This document shows positions 24,620 through 36,969 of a DNA stretch of 64,000 bases, in pieces. Where the stretch lies: contig CM075857.1 of NCBI GenBank assembly GCA_037975125.1, positions 41,718,436-41,782,435 of the forward strand, read 5' to 3'. Both the position numbers and the translations under genes were made by a program. The notes beneath the pieces were generated by a model. That model did not search any database, had not been told where the DNA came from, and saw only the letters and a list, made by a program, of their open reading frames with translations. Position 1 is the stretch's first letter. Each line of letters starts with the position of its first letter. The stretch comes from Latrodectus hesperus (Eukaryota > Arthropoda > Arachnida > Araneae > Theridiidae).

Positions 24620-24900
24620 TTCCTGTACCTAAACCTGAATTCTCCCTGTACCTAAACCTGAGTTGGGGTCCATCAGAAGCATCCGGGTGGAATCTTCGTG
24701 ATTTTGAAGCAAGAACCAAGCAGAAGACCCCCAATACTTGGCCTGCCACCCTAGAGGTATCATTTTACTCGAAAGACATTGCGACCATAACTTTTTAACG
24801 TGCCCTATTCGCCTTAAACCTACACGGCAAATCAAGCAGCCAGGATTCGAACTCTCTACCTTCCGATACCCAACAGTCAACCAGGTTACCACGGCCACTT
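24620..24900 (-). repeat. tRNA-derived SINE, family A, copy 2
   Basis: The B-box complement AGGATTCGAACTC sits near 24842 and the head complement near 24890, with the family body word AGAGGTATCATTTTACTCGA. The left part has a small tandem duplication of CCTGTACCTAAACCTGA (about 24622-24661). Short open frames here are by-products. Confidence 0.65.
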
Positions 24901-25054
24901 ATGTTATGACAGTGCCAACGCTCTTTTTGAGTCATAACTTGCCAACAAATTTAAGAAAAATGAACAGTAGAAAATTCAGATGCAAGTTTTACGTTCGCTC
25001 ACAAAAACTGGGAAGTTATGCGAATCCAGCTGAGATCGTCGATCACATAGCATG

Positions 25055-25270
25055 CATGTTGTAGTTGTTATCGTGTGCCAGCTAGGGGGGTGCGCTGCTC
25101 CACTTCTCCAACTGAATCTCATTTAGGTATGGAGTCCGACTTCCTCAGTACACACATGCCATAGAGACCCGTTTATAGGGTAGGCAACCATTCACACCTC
25201 ATTCATGCAAGGAAAGGACAAAGACAGGATAGATAGAGAGAGAAAGCACATACATGCCCGAACCGTTCGT
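25055..25270 (-). repeat. tRNA-derived SINE, family B, tail type 2 (head lost)
   Basis: The minus strand reads GGTTCGGGCATGTATGTG, then a CT-rich stretch with TTTGTCCTTTCC and CCCTATAAACGGGTCTC, shared with the full copy at 38111-38426. The 3' half (ATGGCATGTGTGTACTGAGG, GTGGAGCAGCGCACC) instead matches the copy at 26990-27225. The tRNA-like head upstream of the B box is missing. Confidence 0.65.
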
Positions 25271-26984
25271 TTTGTTAATAAAACGATTCCTTATATTAGG
25301 ACCAAAGTATCGGTTTGAGAAGCCGTTTTCCATTAATTTAAGCCATTAACATGGGTACAAGTTCAGTATCCCCCTACAGATGATATTTCGCCAAATCTGG
25401 AAACCGTTGTTTTTCGTTGTAGTGTTGCCGATTTCAGTTTTTGTTTTTATTGTAGTGTTACCAAATGTAGTTTTTGTTACTATTTTTATTTTTTCGTTTT
25501 TCTCGTGTTTTAAATAATTTTTACGTTATATATGTGCTTTTTTTTTTAGCGGCAATAGCTTTTTTAGTTTCACTTCGAGAACTTTCTTTGCTATTTGTTC
25601 TATGTTTTAATTGATAGTCATTATAATTTCGTTGGCTGTTGCTGCTGCAATTAGTGGATTTCCCGCAGTTGTGTTTCTTTGTCGGCAGTGTCCAAACATC
25701 GTAAATTTTTCTTTTTTACTATTTCTTTTACATTATTTACTTTTATTTGGTTTATTTATGATATATATTTTTTTACTAAATGATGTACTTTATTTTATAT
25801 ATTTAAAACCATTAAATATTCTTTTTTCCTTATTTCGTTTTCTTAATTTATTATCATCTTTTTATTGTTTTAATTTAAAATGTCTCATGTTCAAAATGTT
25901 GTTGAAAAATATCAACAAATTATTTTAGCAAAAATTAAAGATAATAATGATGGATAATTGTTTAGGATTCCAAATTATTATAATTATTAATCAAAATTTC
26001 AATAAGAAATTAGCTTCTATACTGATCATCTGAAATTTTAACTCACTAATCTCATTAAAAATAATGCTTAAAATATAAATGGATTCTTAATGCAGTTGCA
26101 GTATAAAAATTTTATATTTAGTACTGTTGTCTTTAATTTACAATTTAAAACTATTAATAATGATTGATAGTTATCAATTTACATTGAAATTAAAAAATGC
26201 GCGAGTTGATTAGGTACTTTTTTCATGTTCTAAAAATACTGGGAAATAAAAGGATATATACACAACAATCATGCCTATTCCTAAAGCAAAGTCAAATAAA
26301 AGATGCATAATTTACGGAGTGGTAAAAATATAGAAAAAATACTTATGCACAATTTATAGCATTAATGGTGCTATGTTTTCCCTCCTATACTACATTTTGC
26401 ATAATTCTCTATCTTAAATCCATGTGTAACTCTGATGTAAAGTTTTTCATCAATTTTGTCTTTCTCTCCTCAAATTTTATAACTGTTTTGAATAATTATG
26501 TTTTTAAAAAATCAACTGGTGGATTTTATCATTTTGTATTATTTCTCAATTTTCAATTTTAAATGTTTGGTTGGCTATAAAAACTCAGATTTTAAACTAC
26601 TTATTATGTATGGGCATTAGTTAAACGGAGAAATCAAAGGAAAAGTTCATTTTTCAAATAAAATATTTGTTTATTTAAAAAATTAATATATTTTACATAA
26701 TTAAAACTTAAGAATTCGGACAAGAAAGAACCTGAAATTAATTAGCACTGGGCAAAATATTTATCAAATATAAATTTTTCTCCTTCAGTTACACATTGGA
26801 AGTTTTATCAAATTTAATGCATCTAAATAGAGATTTTTTAAATTTAAATTTGCATCTGTTATTATATTGTAATAGTAAAATAATTAACACATATTCTAAA
26901 AAAAAATAATATATTTTAAATCTAAAAATATTTGCAGTATTTAATAATATTGCTGAGTTGGTATATAGTTCCTTTAATGCTGTT
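25271..26984. other. AT-rich non-coding stretch
   Basis: Contains T-rich open frames such as 25611-25928 that encode hydrophobic low-complexity peptides and are not gene-like. Nothing else recognised. Confidence 0.5.
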
Positions 26985-26989
26985 TATTG

Positions 26990-27225
26990 TGCCTGACTGT
27001 GGATAAGGAGGTCCTGGGTTCGAATTCCAGTTCATGACATGGATAAACTTTTTCTATCTGTCTATTCTATCTTTGTATGAATCGGTTGTGAATGGTTGCC
27101 TATCCTATAAACGGGTACCTATGGCATGTGTCTACTGAAGAATTCGGACTGCACACCAAAATATGGTTCTGTTGGAAAACTGGATCAGCGCACCCCATAG
27201 TGCAAGCCTAGCTTGCATAAAACAA
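26990..27225 (+). repeat. tRNA-derived SINE, family B, tail type 2
   Basis: B box GGGTTCGAATTCCAG at about 27017, core TCTATCTTTGTATGAATC and CCTATAAACGGGTACC, then the type 2 tail GCATGTGTCTACTGAAGAAT and ATCAGCGCACCCC, ending in an ACAACAACA stretch. Same tail as 25055-25270, opposite orientation. Confidence 0.7.
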
Positions 27226-27430
27226 CAACAATGCTGTTTATTAGTTTGAAAGAATAACTACATGTGTAAAAATAACATATATTATATATATATTCATCAG
27301 AGGGAAGATTCAGATCTTTTAATTCGCGCATTATAACAACCGAATTTCTTGAGTAACGCAAGTCTGTCATAAAAAAAATTACATTAGATTCTTTGATTAT
27401 AAATTTGCTTATGATGCATAAATTTTTCAG
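27226..27430. other. Short AT-rich stretch before the astacin exon
   Basis: Ends in the pyrimidine-rich acceptor ATTTTTCAG of the astacin exon. Nothing else seen. Confidence 0.4.
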
Positions 27431-27615
27431 TTGTTATTCCGTGATTGGTCGGGATCAATACATTTTGCAGTCTCAAGAAGTGTCCTTAGGACCCGGATGC
27501 ATGAACATCGGAATAATTATTCATGAACTTGGACATACAATTGGATTCTATCATGAACAGAACAGATCTGACAGAGACAACTATCTCATTATTTACAACC
27601 ATAATGTATCCTCTA
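27431..27615 (+). CDS. Internal exon of an astacin-family zinc metalloprotease
   Basis: One open exon with acceptor TTTTTCAG (27429-27430) and donor GTAAGT (27616). It encodes about 61 residues containing SLGPGCMNIGIIIHELGHTI and then GFYHEQNRSDRDNY. The astacin zinc-binding signature HExxHxxGxxHExxR is complete: three zinc-ligand histidines, catalytic Glu, and the RxDRD continuation typical of the family. Astacins are secreted peptidases used in digestion, development or venom in arachnids; which applies here cannot be told. The exon is in phase 2 at its start and phase 1 at its end. I found no convincing flanking exons (signal peptide, propeptide, or the downstream Met-turn exon with SxMHY), so neighbours may lie in long introns, outside the window, or be lost. 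The codons are intact, arguing against an old pseudogene. Confidence 0.85.
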
Positions 27616-28074
27616 GTAAGTGTTATTTTCTGATTATTTAACTGTTTCTTTATTAAATATATCTATTTTTTTTTTTTTTTGGTATATACTGCAATTTTGA
27701 TTAACCCCCGAGAATTCCACATTCTATTAGATGGCAAAACCATGATACATGTAAAATATTAAATTAAACTTGACTTTTTGTATAAAAAGTATAAAAATAA
27801 ATACAATAAAATTTTACGTTAGGAAGTTGCTAATAGACTTAACACTATTAGTTTTTAAGAATTCTTGCTATTTTGTGATTTTTTTTGAAAAAATTTAATA
27901 TCAGACTTTATATGCATTATTTTATAGCATTATTATATTTATATTCCGCTTTCAGTTTAAAGAATAATTGCAGTACCTATGAGTATGTGAAGAGTATTTG
28001 CTTTACTACAATAATTTTCAAAAAATCTATCAATGTTACAAAAATATAACCATTAATGAAAAAAATAAATTTTT
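27616..28074. other. AT-rich stretch after the astacin exon
   Basis: Intron-like sequence starting with GTAAGT. No next exon recognised. Confidence 0.4.
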
Positions 28075-28330
28075 ATACAAAGTTTACACCTTGTGACCAT
28101 GCTTTCAATTACGTGCTTTCAATAAATTCGCAGAATTGCAGAATTAAGCAATAGACATTCTTCTTGTAGGGCAGTTTTCAGCTCAATAAGATTGGCTGGA
28201 GGGGGGAAACGTGAAGATACAGCATGGCTGAGAGCATCCCAAGGATTATGAATGGGATTAAGGTCGGGAGAATATGCTGGACTCGCCATATGCACAATCC
28301 CTTCTCTCTCCTGATAGTCATCGACGATGT
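28075..28330 (-). pseudogene. Tc1-like transposase C-terminal fragment
   Basis: The minus strand reads GIVHMASPAYSPDLNPIHNP, then WDALSHAVSSRFPPPANLIE and LKTALQEE, later VIESMVTRCKLCI. The SPDLNPIE-W motif (here SPDLNPIHNPWD) and the C-terminal S.M..RC pattern are characteristic of Tc1 transposases. The N-terminal two thirds are absent. Confidence 0.75.
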
Positions 28331-28339
28331 TAGCATTTT

Positions 28340-31300
28340 ATCTGACTATAAAAGGATTACTTGTTAGACTATAAAGCATTTAGAAATATTTTCAGTTTTG
28401 CTAGAGACAAAATGTATGTATGGATTTCCATTTTATTATAAAAATTAGTCATGTTAAGAACTTTTAAACCATGCATTCAGTTTACTTAAAATTTAAGATA
28501 TATTAAAGTATTATATCCTCTTTAAATAATAACACGAAAGCACTATTACAATACAAAATACTAGTAAGTAAAAAACAGTACTTACTCCACAGTAAAACAT
28601 ACTGTAATAATTAGTTATTTAACATAAAATATTACTCATTATTAATAAATATTTTCTAACTAAATGAAAAAAATAATGCTTACAGTTAATTGAATATTCT
28701 AAATAGTTTTATATCACTCATGTAGTTATTTACAATAATTCCATTAAAAATCTGTATTTAACATATTGCAAAAATTGATTATAGAAATTACTATTTTTCT
28801 TTTAATAATTAGTTTTGTTATAAATTTAAAACAATTTTACAATAAACACATAGAAACTGATTTAACTTATGTCCAAATCAAATTAAAATATAGTGACAAA
28901 GTCAGATTAAAATATTTTCAAAAATATCACTAACTAGTACAGCTGAATGCTTTAGAACCTAATCATGCAAAGAAATCCAGTCATTGTAAAGTAAATACCC
29001 AAAATAATAAAGTGTGTAATTTACAAAAATGTGCCAAAATATTATTTGTAATAAAAGTTATTCTCAAAAATTGAATAATACATCAAAACAGAATACTCAA
29101 ATGAATGTTACATTTCCATTAAATTTTAGGTACTTATATATTAGCCCTTTGGCTACTTCTATAAAGAAAATATGTCGCTAAATATTGCAATTTAACTCCA
29201 GATGTTAAACTGCATCGGCTGTTCAAATTCATAGGCTCACTTTTATTCATTAGTTTTAACTAAAGCAAGTTTTAAAGTTATTATTCCTTTCCTGTAATCG
29301 TTCCAATGTAAAAATTAGAATATGAACTAAAAACATGATTCAACTATTTGTTTCAATGAAAACACAACTTAACTGCTCTTTCCTTTACTATCAAATTTTA
29401 ACAGATTAAAAGTAAAGACCAGTTAACTAGTATTCTCATCACAGTTACATAAAAATATCTGAAGATTTTTTGCATTAAATCATTTGGAAAATATTTTTTT
29501 TACAAAATGTTCAACAGGATAATACAGAAGTAACAAATTTTATTATTGAATTTATGAGCAGTTTGATTAAGTATTGAAAAGCTTTCTTATTGCTTAAAAT
29601 ATTCATTGAGAAAGTTATCTAATTAGGACTTAAAGATTAGTAAAAAATGAAATTAAGTCAATAAACTGAATTTTTCAATTAAAAATGTACAAGAAATTTT
29701 ATTGTATATGGTGGACACCATTTTGATTGCTTTGTTTGGGTGATAAAAAATACGATACTTTAGCAATATCGTAAATTAGCAGTTATTTTTAATCTACTTT
29801 CGTAAATCATACAATTTTTGAATAGATGATTTTCTTCGAATCATTGATGAAAGAGATGCATAAATATTTACCGATCCTTAATTAACCATTTTAAAGAAAC
29901 ATTTTACTTCTAGCGCAATTAATATTAAGTAACAGTTCATGAATATTATAATAGCAATATATAGAATGAATATTATAAGTTGGTATGTATTTAATATAAT
30001 TTTTAGAATGAGCTAATCAAAGATATTTTTCGAAGTGCAAAGAAAATCTAAAATTGCAGAACCATAATTTTTTGCTTGTTAAAACTATTAACCAGCACCA
30101 GTTTGATAGATAATTATTAAGTTGTACATAAGTTGTTTGAATGAAGTCTGAGCATATATAACTGTTTCATGCAAAAAGCCGGCATTTTCATCAATAGTTA
30201 ATTTGACAAATAATTAAGAATATATTATAAAAACACAATGTTTATACACATGAATTAGAAGTTTCTGGGAAAAGCAAAAGAAAGCACTGACCCAAATTGA
30301 ATTATATCATCATAAATTTGATCTAGATCCATTTTAATATTTTCCATTAAAATCGAATTTATTTAATTTTAATAACACAGAAATTAAAATTTTAACAGCT
30401 TATAATCATTAGTTTCTTCGGCGTTTATAACTCTCATTTACATGCAAAACCTTCAAAATAATTACAATCTAAATTTCGAAACCTAAAACTAACTGAACAA
30501 TTCATTCGAAACTTCAAGAATCAGACGATACAGTATACATGCTACAGTCGTGGTTGGATTTATATTATTGCCACCTAGACTCTCTCAAATATTTTATTAC
30601 GTTCATTTCCGATTCGAAGTTTCTAGCCACACATAAATACTCGTAATTACTATGAACTACGTCAACATACGAGCTTTCATTTTATGATTCAGCATTGAAG
30701 TTGGAACATCAGTAACACACATATGTATGTATATAACAAGTCATCCGTAACTTAGCAGTGTATCGGGAATCCTCTATACCATCATGAAATGATTGCTTTA
30801 AAAAACAGCTACCGAATTTCATTATTAATTTACTGGAAGTTATTGTATTAGAGTATTAATGTTTTAGAGATTGTTGTTGTTTGTTGTTTCTTATCCTCAT
30901 TGTCTGACGGAGTAGAAATGTTTTAGAGATAAAGGTTATATTCATTAGATTGTAGCATATAAGAAAAGGAATCCTCATTTATTTTTACTTCTTTTACCGT
31001 CTCAAAATAGTAAGAGAACACTAATAGATAAATAGAGAAGGAGGGTTTTGAAAAATAAAACTTGTTTCCAAAGACAAAAATTAATATTATATAATTAAGG
31101 TTAATAGACCTATTGCGATCTAATCTAGCACAAGTCATATATTGCTTGGTTTATTTCCAAATACTTTAATTTAAGGGATTAAGATCAGTAGTGAGTCCTG
31201 AATGTTGTAGAGTTGTTTTTCATATGAAAGAGGGGACAACTGTTTGCTCAAAATTCAAATATTCAATCATATAAATGGTAGAAAAAAAAAATAAAATTCT

Positions 31301-31400
31301 AGTTATAAACAAAAAATAAATAAATCAGAAAATACATAGAATATAGCACGGTTTCTTTCTTTTTTTGTTTGTTTGTTTGTTTATTTCATATGCTTGAACA
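28340..31400. other. AT-rich non-coding stretch
   Basis: About 3 kb without any recognisable exon, repeat or RNA gene. Only short chance frames are open. Confidence 0.5.
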
Positions 31401-31419
31401 ATTTTCTATGAAGCTATTA

Positions 31420-31740
31420 GGCCTTAGCATTTGGAACAAAGGATGAGGAAATGATGGCATTTTATTGCTTAGAGTAGTGCAGAGTAAATGTGCCATCATA
31501 GCTCCAAAAGTGGAGGAATCCTCATAACTTGAGGAACATGAATTAAGGAGAAGATTTCTAATCTTGGCCAACTACTTCCAGAGGTACCATTTCACTTGTA
31601 GGACATTGCAACCACGACTAATTTTATGTGTTCCAACTGCCATATTATAATCATGACTGATCTTTGACTGGGTTGGTACAGAATTCTAAACTTTCCACTT
31701 GTAAGAACGACAACTTTCTTAATCAGGCCACAGCAGCTTG
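31420..31740 (-). repeat. tRNA-derived SINE, family A, copy 3
   Basis: Carries the family words AGAGGTACCATTTCACTTGTAG and GACATTGCAACCACGAC, and ends at the right with the head complement TTAATCAGGCCACAGCAGCT. The B box is degraded. Confidence 0.6.
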
Positions 31741-32279
31741 ATTTATATCATATAAGCGAGTGGTACCTACCCCTGAATCCATGGATTAAATGGTAACTTG
31801 TAAGAACATTTCTCCTTTTATTAACTGTGGTATATTTCGGATTCATTGCGACTTTCCATGGAGAATAAGTTAAACAAGAGCTAAGAATTACATCCTAAAG
31901 CTTCACCACGGGAAATATGATATCGGGACTGTTTTAGGTGACGTCTGGAGCTGAATAGATGCAAGCGGTGATGACATTTTAGCTTTGATAAAGATAATTT
32001 GTACATCAAATTTATTTCTGGTCACTATAACATCCTCATGTGGAAATTTAGCCAACAAATTAGTAAAATAAACTTAAAATGACGTTAGAAAATGTCCTTA
32101 AGAAAAAGAAAAAGCACGCAGTGAAGAGATAGAATCAAAGCTTTTCAGCATCAAAGAAACAGATGTAACTTTTAATAGATAATAAATACTTTGAGTCTTA
32201 TTGTTTAGTTAATTTTCACCCACCAAAATCACTCTAAATAGTTTACAATGACCAGCGTTTTAATAAGGCAATAAAATTT
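31741..32279. other. Non-coding stretch
   Basis: Slightly less AT-rich. It may include decayed 5' sequence of the hAT remnant that follows (a short frame beginning at 32092), but no motif supports this. Confidence 0.35.
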
Positions 32280-33300
32280 CAAAATTTCTGTGCCATTTGA
32301 ACGTCAACCATGCAAGATAAAAAGACAAAGCCTTGGAATGTTTTGAAATAACAAAACGGAAACATGAAGAACAGAAAAAATACATAAGGCTAGCCACATC
32401 GACGAAGGAGAATGCACAGAGATTATATTTGGTGACAAATGTATTGGCATTCATTTTATATATCAGTAAAAGAATCATCTCACCTTCCAACAAAGACATT
32501 TGTCATCAATTTTTAGGAGAGACTGCTGAGTAAATTATTGTAAATAAGCCTTTTTAGGCTAGTAGTGAGACTAAATGCCTTGAAGAAATAGTCGAAGACA
32601 CCATGAGACAATTGTTGAAGAGGATTAAACACCGTAGTATACACTCCAGTTTGATGAATCTAAGTATATTGGTAAATAAGCTTGTTTGTGTGAGATATCT
32701 ATGTCATGAGTATATGTATGAGGATAAATTATGTACACTATCTTTGCAACCAACACTTCAAGAGCACCAGTTGCTCAAGTCATTGTATGTTTATATATGA
32801 AGACAACTAAAATGGATCATTTGTATCGGCATATGCACAAATGTAGCTGCTTCCATGACAGGATGCCATTTGTTTTAATTGGTTTTATCAAAGCAATTGT
32901 ACCTACAGGTACTACTACTATTCCTACGTATTCCTTTCAGTCACATAAAAATGCCACAAAACCGAAAAATGTCACTGGAATTTAACAGCGCATTTACTGA
33001 TAGATGCCCTTAAAATTAAGCCCATCAAAGTATGCACCTTTAATTCGGGCTTGTTTGAGCAGCTTTATGAGGAGATGGATGCAGGTTACAGATGCCTTCA
33101 TTTATATACAGGAATAATATATACTTAGATTCATCAATAAGATGGCTATTCAGGGGGAAATAACTGATGAGAGTTTTTGAATGACTAGAAACTTTGGAAG
33201 ATTTCTCGAAGAAAAGAAGTCGTCGTCCGCAGCTAATTTTAATGACTAAGTATGGGTTATAAAACTGTCTTACCTGTGTGACATCAGGGCAAGGGAAAGA
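32280..33300 (+). pseudogene. hAT transposase remnant, ZBED5/SCAND3-like
   Basis: Plus-strand pieces follow the order of ZBED5-like proteins. The end of a BED finger (HLNVNHAR, KDKALECFEITKRKHEEQKK, about 32295-32360) leads into a helical stretch at 32333-32533. A segment with SLQPTLQEHQLLKSLYVYI (to 32800) follows, then VAASMTG (about 32842-32862; normally DGAAAMTG), FNSGLFEQLYEEMDAGYRCL with HLYT (about 33040-33110; normally LL.HTEIRWL), and FLEEKKSSSAANFND and VIKLSYLCDI (about 33200-33290). Frameshifts and stops divide it into at least five pieces and the catalytic context is degraded. Confidence 0.7.
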
Positions 33301-33739
33301 GAAGAGCTGGCTCAAATGCTCCCCAAAACTGGCACCAGAAATAATCGTTGATGACGTATTCAGGCATCGAAGAAGAAAAAGCTGCCTGGAGTTTCCAAAA
33401 AAATATTTATTTTTTACTTTTAAATTAAATATTTTTTAATCAGAGGGAAAAAAATACAAATGCTCTCAAATATTAAGTATATTTACAATTGTTATTTAAT
33501 AAACCCCCAAAAATTATTATTAATTTTCAAATTAAAATTAAATAACCAAAATATAAAAATATATTTAACTATTAGATTCAGTTTTGCCTTGATTTTTTTT
33601 ACTATTTACCCTTTTTTTTTAAAAAAAAAAGAAACTTTATTATGGCATACTATAGCTGCATTTCTATTCGAATTCTCATTCGTATAAATGTTCTCAAGCG
33701 ACAAAAAAGATTAATTGCCTTTAGATTTACAGTAAGAAA

Positions 33740-34850
33740 AAAGTTTTTATTTCATTTATTATAATGTTGAAAAGACATTTTCCCTTTAAAAAATATGTCG
33801 CCATGAAATTTCCAAAAAATTATGTTCATTAGTTTCATTTTTTTTTCTAACCATTGTTTTGTTGAAATAGTAAATTCTTCACCAGAAACAAAAATAATCC
33901 ACTTGGAATGATTAAGCCCCTTTACTGCATTTTTAAATATATTTCCAAGTAAAATATCTTTAATTTTATAAGTAAATATAACTTGCCATAGAAACCATAG
34001 CTTTTTCTTCAAATGGAGATGTATCACAATTTGGATTGGAAGAGGCAAGTTCATTTTTCGAAGATAATGGCAAAGGATTAATTAAGAATTCAAGACTTAA
34101 TTCATCATCTTGAGAATAAAAAATGGATAATTTCTTGATGTTCTTTTACATTAAATGCAGAATCTAACATTTTACTCTTTAAATAAACGTCGTTTCCGTT
34201 TCCCAAAGAATTTACTTTTAGTGACAAATTAAGTAAAATTTTTTCGAACTACGTGTTTTTTTATAAAGATATTTACTTCAGAAAGGAAAAGATGCATCTC
34301 GTATATCTTGAGTTAATTCTATTGTTAAAATATAAGTTAGATTTATAGATTTCAAGTCTTCATATAATCAATAAAGAGAATCGATTGAAACAATAATTAC
34401 TTTCTTTAAAAGTAAAACTGATATTTTTCCAAATACACGTAAGTTGAAAACGTCCTCCTTGTTTGCTTTTAAAGATTTTTTCTCTCTTTTTTTAGCATCA
34501 GAATATTTTGGCACTTTCAAAGCAGCTTTTAAAGGCTTGTTACTGGGGGCCGGTATTGGTACTGAACTGTTCATAATATCAAATAAATTATCTATCAATG
34601 AAAAGAATGCAGCCGCTTTAGTGTTTCCAGTGAAATGCGTTATAGCTTTAGCAGAGTAGTTTCTGAACATAAAGTTTGCGCAGGTGTAATTTTCTGTTTT
34701 TCGTTTCTTTTAATAGTTAAAAGTTGCGGCTTCAGCTTATGAGAGATTTTTACTTCCCTGACATCTTTATTCAGTATTTCATATAAGATTCTAAAATTTA
34801 TTACGTGAACCCATTCTTTCAAAAGCATTTATTTTAAATTGGTGCAAAAT
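33740..34850 (-). pseudogene. Second P-element/THAP9-like transposase remnant
   Basis: The minus strand from 34828 reads ILYEILNKDVREVKISHKLK, then KITPAQTLCSETTL, and after a frameshift near 34650 LFRNYSAKAITHFTGNTKAA, FFSLIDNLFDIMNSSVPIPA and PSNKPLKAA. The LFDIMNS motif corresponds to WWDIMN in the copy at 14960. The 33752-34054 frame may be its C-terminal continuation but I see no diagnostic motif there. The sequence differs from the first copy, so it is a different subfamily. Confidence 0.6.
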
Positions 34851-35766
34851 TATGTGCTTTCCTTTTGTATTTTGATATGTATTGGAACACATAGCAATCG
34901 CACATGACATCATGTTTTCTTTTTTAAAAATACTCTTTCTTAAAATTAAATATTAACATAGAACAAGGCAAAATGAATGAGAAAGTAGTTATCAAACACG
35001 AGCTAACTTAGATAATGCCAGTCAGTCGATGCCCAGTGACGTCACACTCTTTCCCTCACTGGTGTCAACGTGGCATTCGACACCTCAAAGCGATGAGCCA
35101 CCCTTCTCTTTTTCCTAGCCCTGGTGCGACATATTCTGCCTTAACATTGAATTCAATCTGCGCTTTTAATAGAAAATTACAACTGTTTCTAAACTAATAG
35201 ACAAAGTAGCTACAATTGAAGCTAAACTGGTGTTGGGGTGATAAAACGTAAACCGAGGCATTTTGGACATGTTCCAGATTTTAACAAGAATTTTAATTTA
35301 GCAGGAATTTAATTGAGTCTGAACATTATTTTTCCTAGTTGGTACTCGATCACTTGTCTTGGGAATTCGATCATTAATTTCCCATTCACAAAAAATTGAC
35401 GAACTGGTAAGAAACTGATCCGTGACCTACTTGACAACAAATTAGATAATTCTAACATCTCTGTGCAGGAAGATCAACTGCTGGAGATTGCAAATGATAA
35501 AAGCCTTAAAACTACTTTCAAGACTACAACTCAGTCAATGTTCTGGATGAATGTCTTGGTGAAATACAATGATTATCACTACAGCATTTAAATACTCACT
35601 GCCACTTCTAATAACCTATCTTGCATGAAGCATGTTTTTCTGAAGTGACCTCAACAAAAACAAAACATCAGAATATACTATATAAGCATTAACTTTCGAG
35701 TTTCATTGCAGATAAAACTGTATCTTGGCAAAGAAATAATCTCAATGTTCTCATTGAATAAGTTAA
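34851..35766. other. Non-coding stretch
   Basis: 35000-35120 is of higher complexity (contains GACGTCACAC) but matches nothing I know. No exon recognised. Confidence 0.4.
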
Positions 35767-35847
35767 CAGGTGCACTAAAAATTGAAAATAAATTGTAATA
35801 TTAATGAGTTAAATGTTACACTTAATTTTCAACTTTTGGTGCACCTG
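35767..35847. mobile_element. 81-bp inverted-repeat element (tiny MITE or foldback)
   Basis: The left arm starts CAGGTGCACTAAAAATTGAA and the inverted right arm starts CAGGTGCACCAAAAGTTGAA, with AAAT following in both; two mismatches in about 24 bases. About 30 AT-rich bases separate the arms. No clear TSD. Confidence 0.6.
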
Positions 35848-36174
35848 AACTTTATTTAAAAGGCATATTTAAATACATTTAAATTTAAATTAATAATTCA
35901 AAACAATTTAAAATATAAACTATCAATATTCCCTTCTCAGCTGCCTGTGGTAAAATATTCAAGCGTTGATCGGTCTGCGGTAATAAAAAGGTGGCGAGTA
36001 TTGATGTAAAGTTTGGTAGTTTTAGAAGAGTTTTACACTTCGAATACAAATTTCACTTCTGTTTATATTTCCTTACTGATTTTTTTTTGTTTTGTTTTAA
36101 AAAGACATTAGTCGTATAAGTTTAAATATGGTTCAAAATTAAACAACATTATATAACAAAACTTTGTTTCCCTG

Positions 36175-36425
36175 AGAGTGAGATAGAAGTAGTCGGGTGG
36201 GAGTTTTCGTAATTTAGAAGCAGGTAAAAAGAAGGAGGTCCCCAGTACTTCCCCCACCACAGCAGATGTATTATTTACCTTGGAGGACATTGCGACCTTT
36301 TAATTTTTAACGTGCCCCAGCCACCATTGGTGAATTCGACAGATCTTATGTTAAGTCGAGATTCAAACCAACTCTCTTTAGATAGCGAGAACTAATGTTT
36401 TGATCAATTAGGCCTCCGCGGCTCC
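36175..36425 (-). repeat. tRNA-derived SINE, family A, copy 4
   Basis: Contains GGAGGACATTGCGACC, GTGCCCCAGCCACCATTGG, the B-box complement GAGATTCAAACC and the head complement CAATTAGGCCTCCGCGGCT. This is one of the better-preserved copies. Confidence 0.7.
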
Positions 36426-36680
36426 CCTCAAATGCACAATTTTAGATATTTCTCCCTATTACAAAAATTATACCTGTAATTTTAATTTTGAATATCAGTA
36501 TATTTGTAATTAAAGCGCGAAATGATTGAGCATGATTTAATATAAACATTAATTATGTGTCAAAACCATTTTCAGATTTTCTAAACGATATTATAATGGA
36601 AGCATCAATAAAAACATGAAAGCTTAATTCATTGCCACTTACTACTATTCTTTAACTACTTAAAAAACAGACTTTTACAA

Positions 36681-36701
36681 TTATATATATATATATATAT
36701 A
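36681..36701. repeat. (AT)n microsatellite
   Basis: Short uninterrupted AT run. Confidence 0.85.
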
Positions 36702-36716
36702 AAAGAATTTATAATA

Positions 36717-36960
36717 TGTTTGGACACTACTGGCCGTTAAAACTGATACATTATGAAGGGAAGAAAATTATTTAAAAAAATATTTTATTATATGTAAATA
36801 GAATGCCACGAAGACAAAATGATTAAATTTGTTTTAAGACTGTATTTTTGAGGGGTGTAAAATTGATAGAAATGGTCACAGCCCTTGTCAGTTAAATCGG
36901 CGCTTATCCTGTTAGGTATGGAATCAATCTGGACTTGGATGACAAAAACAGAAAACTTAT
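36717..36960 (-). pseudogene. Tc1-like element, 3' terminal remnant
   Basis: The minus strand near 36880-36945 reads DSIPNRISADLTDKG, matching the C-terminal SIPRRI.A.I.AKGG region of Tc1 transposases. The non-coding sequence to 36717 would be its 3' end, next to an AT run. The rest of the transposase is absent. Confidence 0.45.
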
Positions 36961-36969
36961 TCTACAAAA

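Noticed and set aside
25611..25928. 105-codon hydrophobic open frame
   Set aside because: T-rich low-complexity sequence; no start context, splice signals or recognisable membrane protein pattern.
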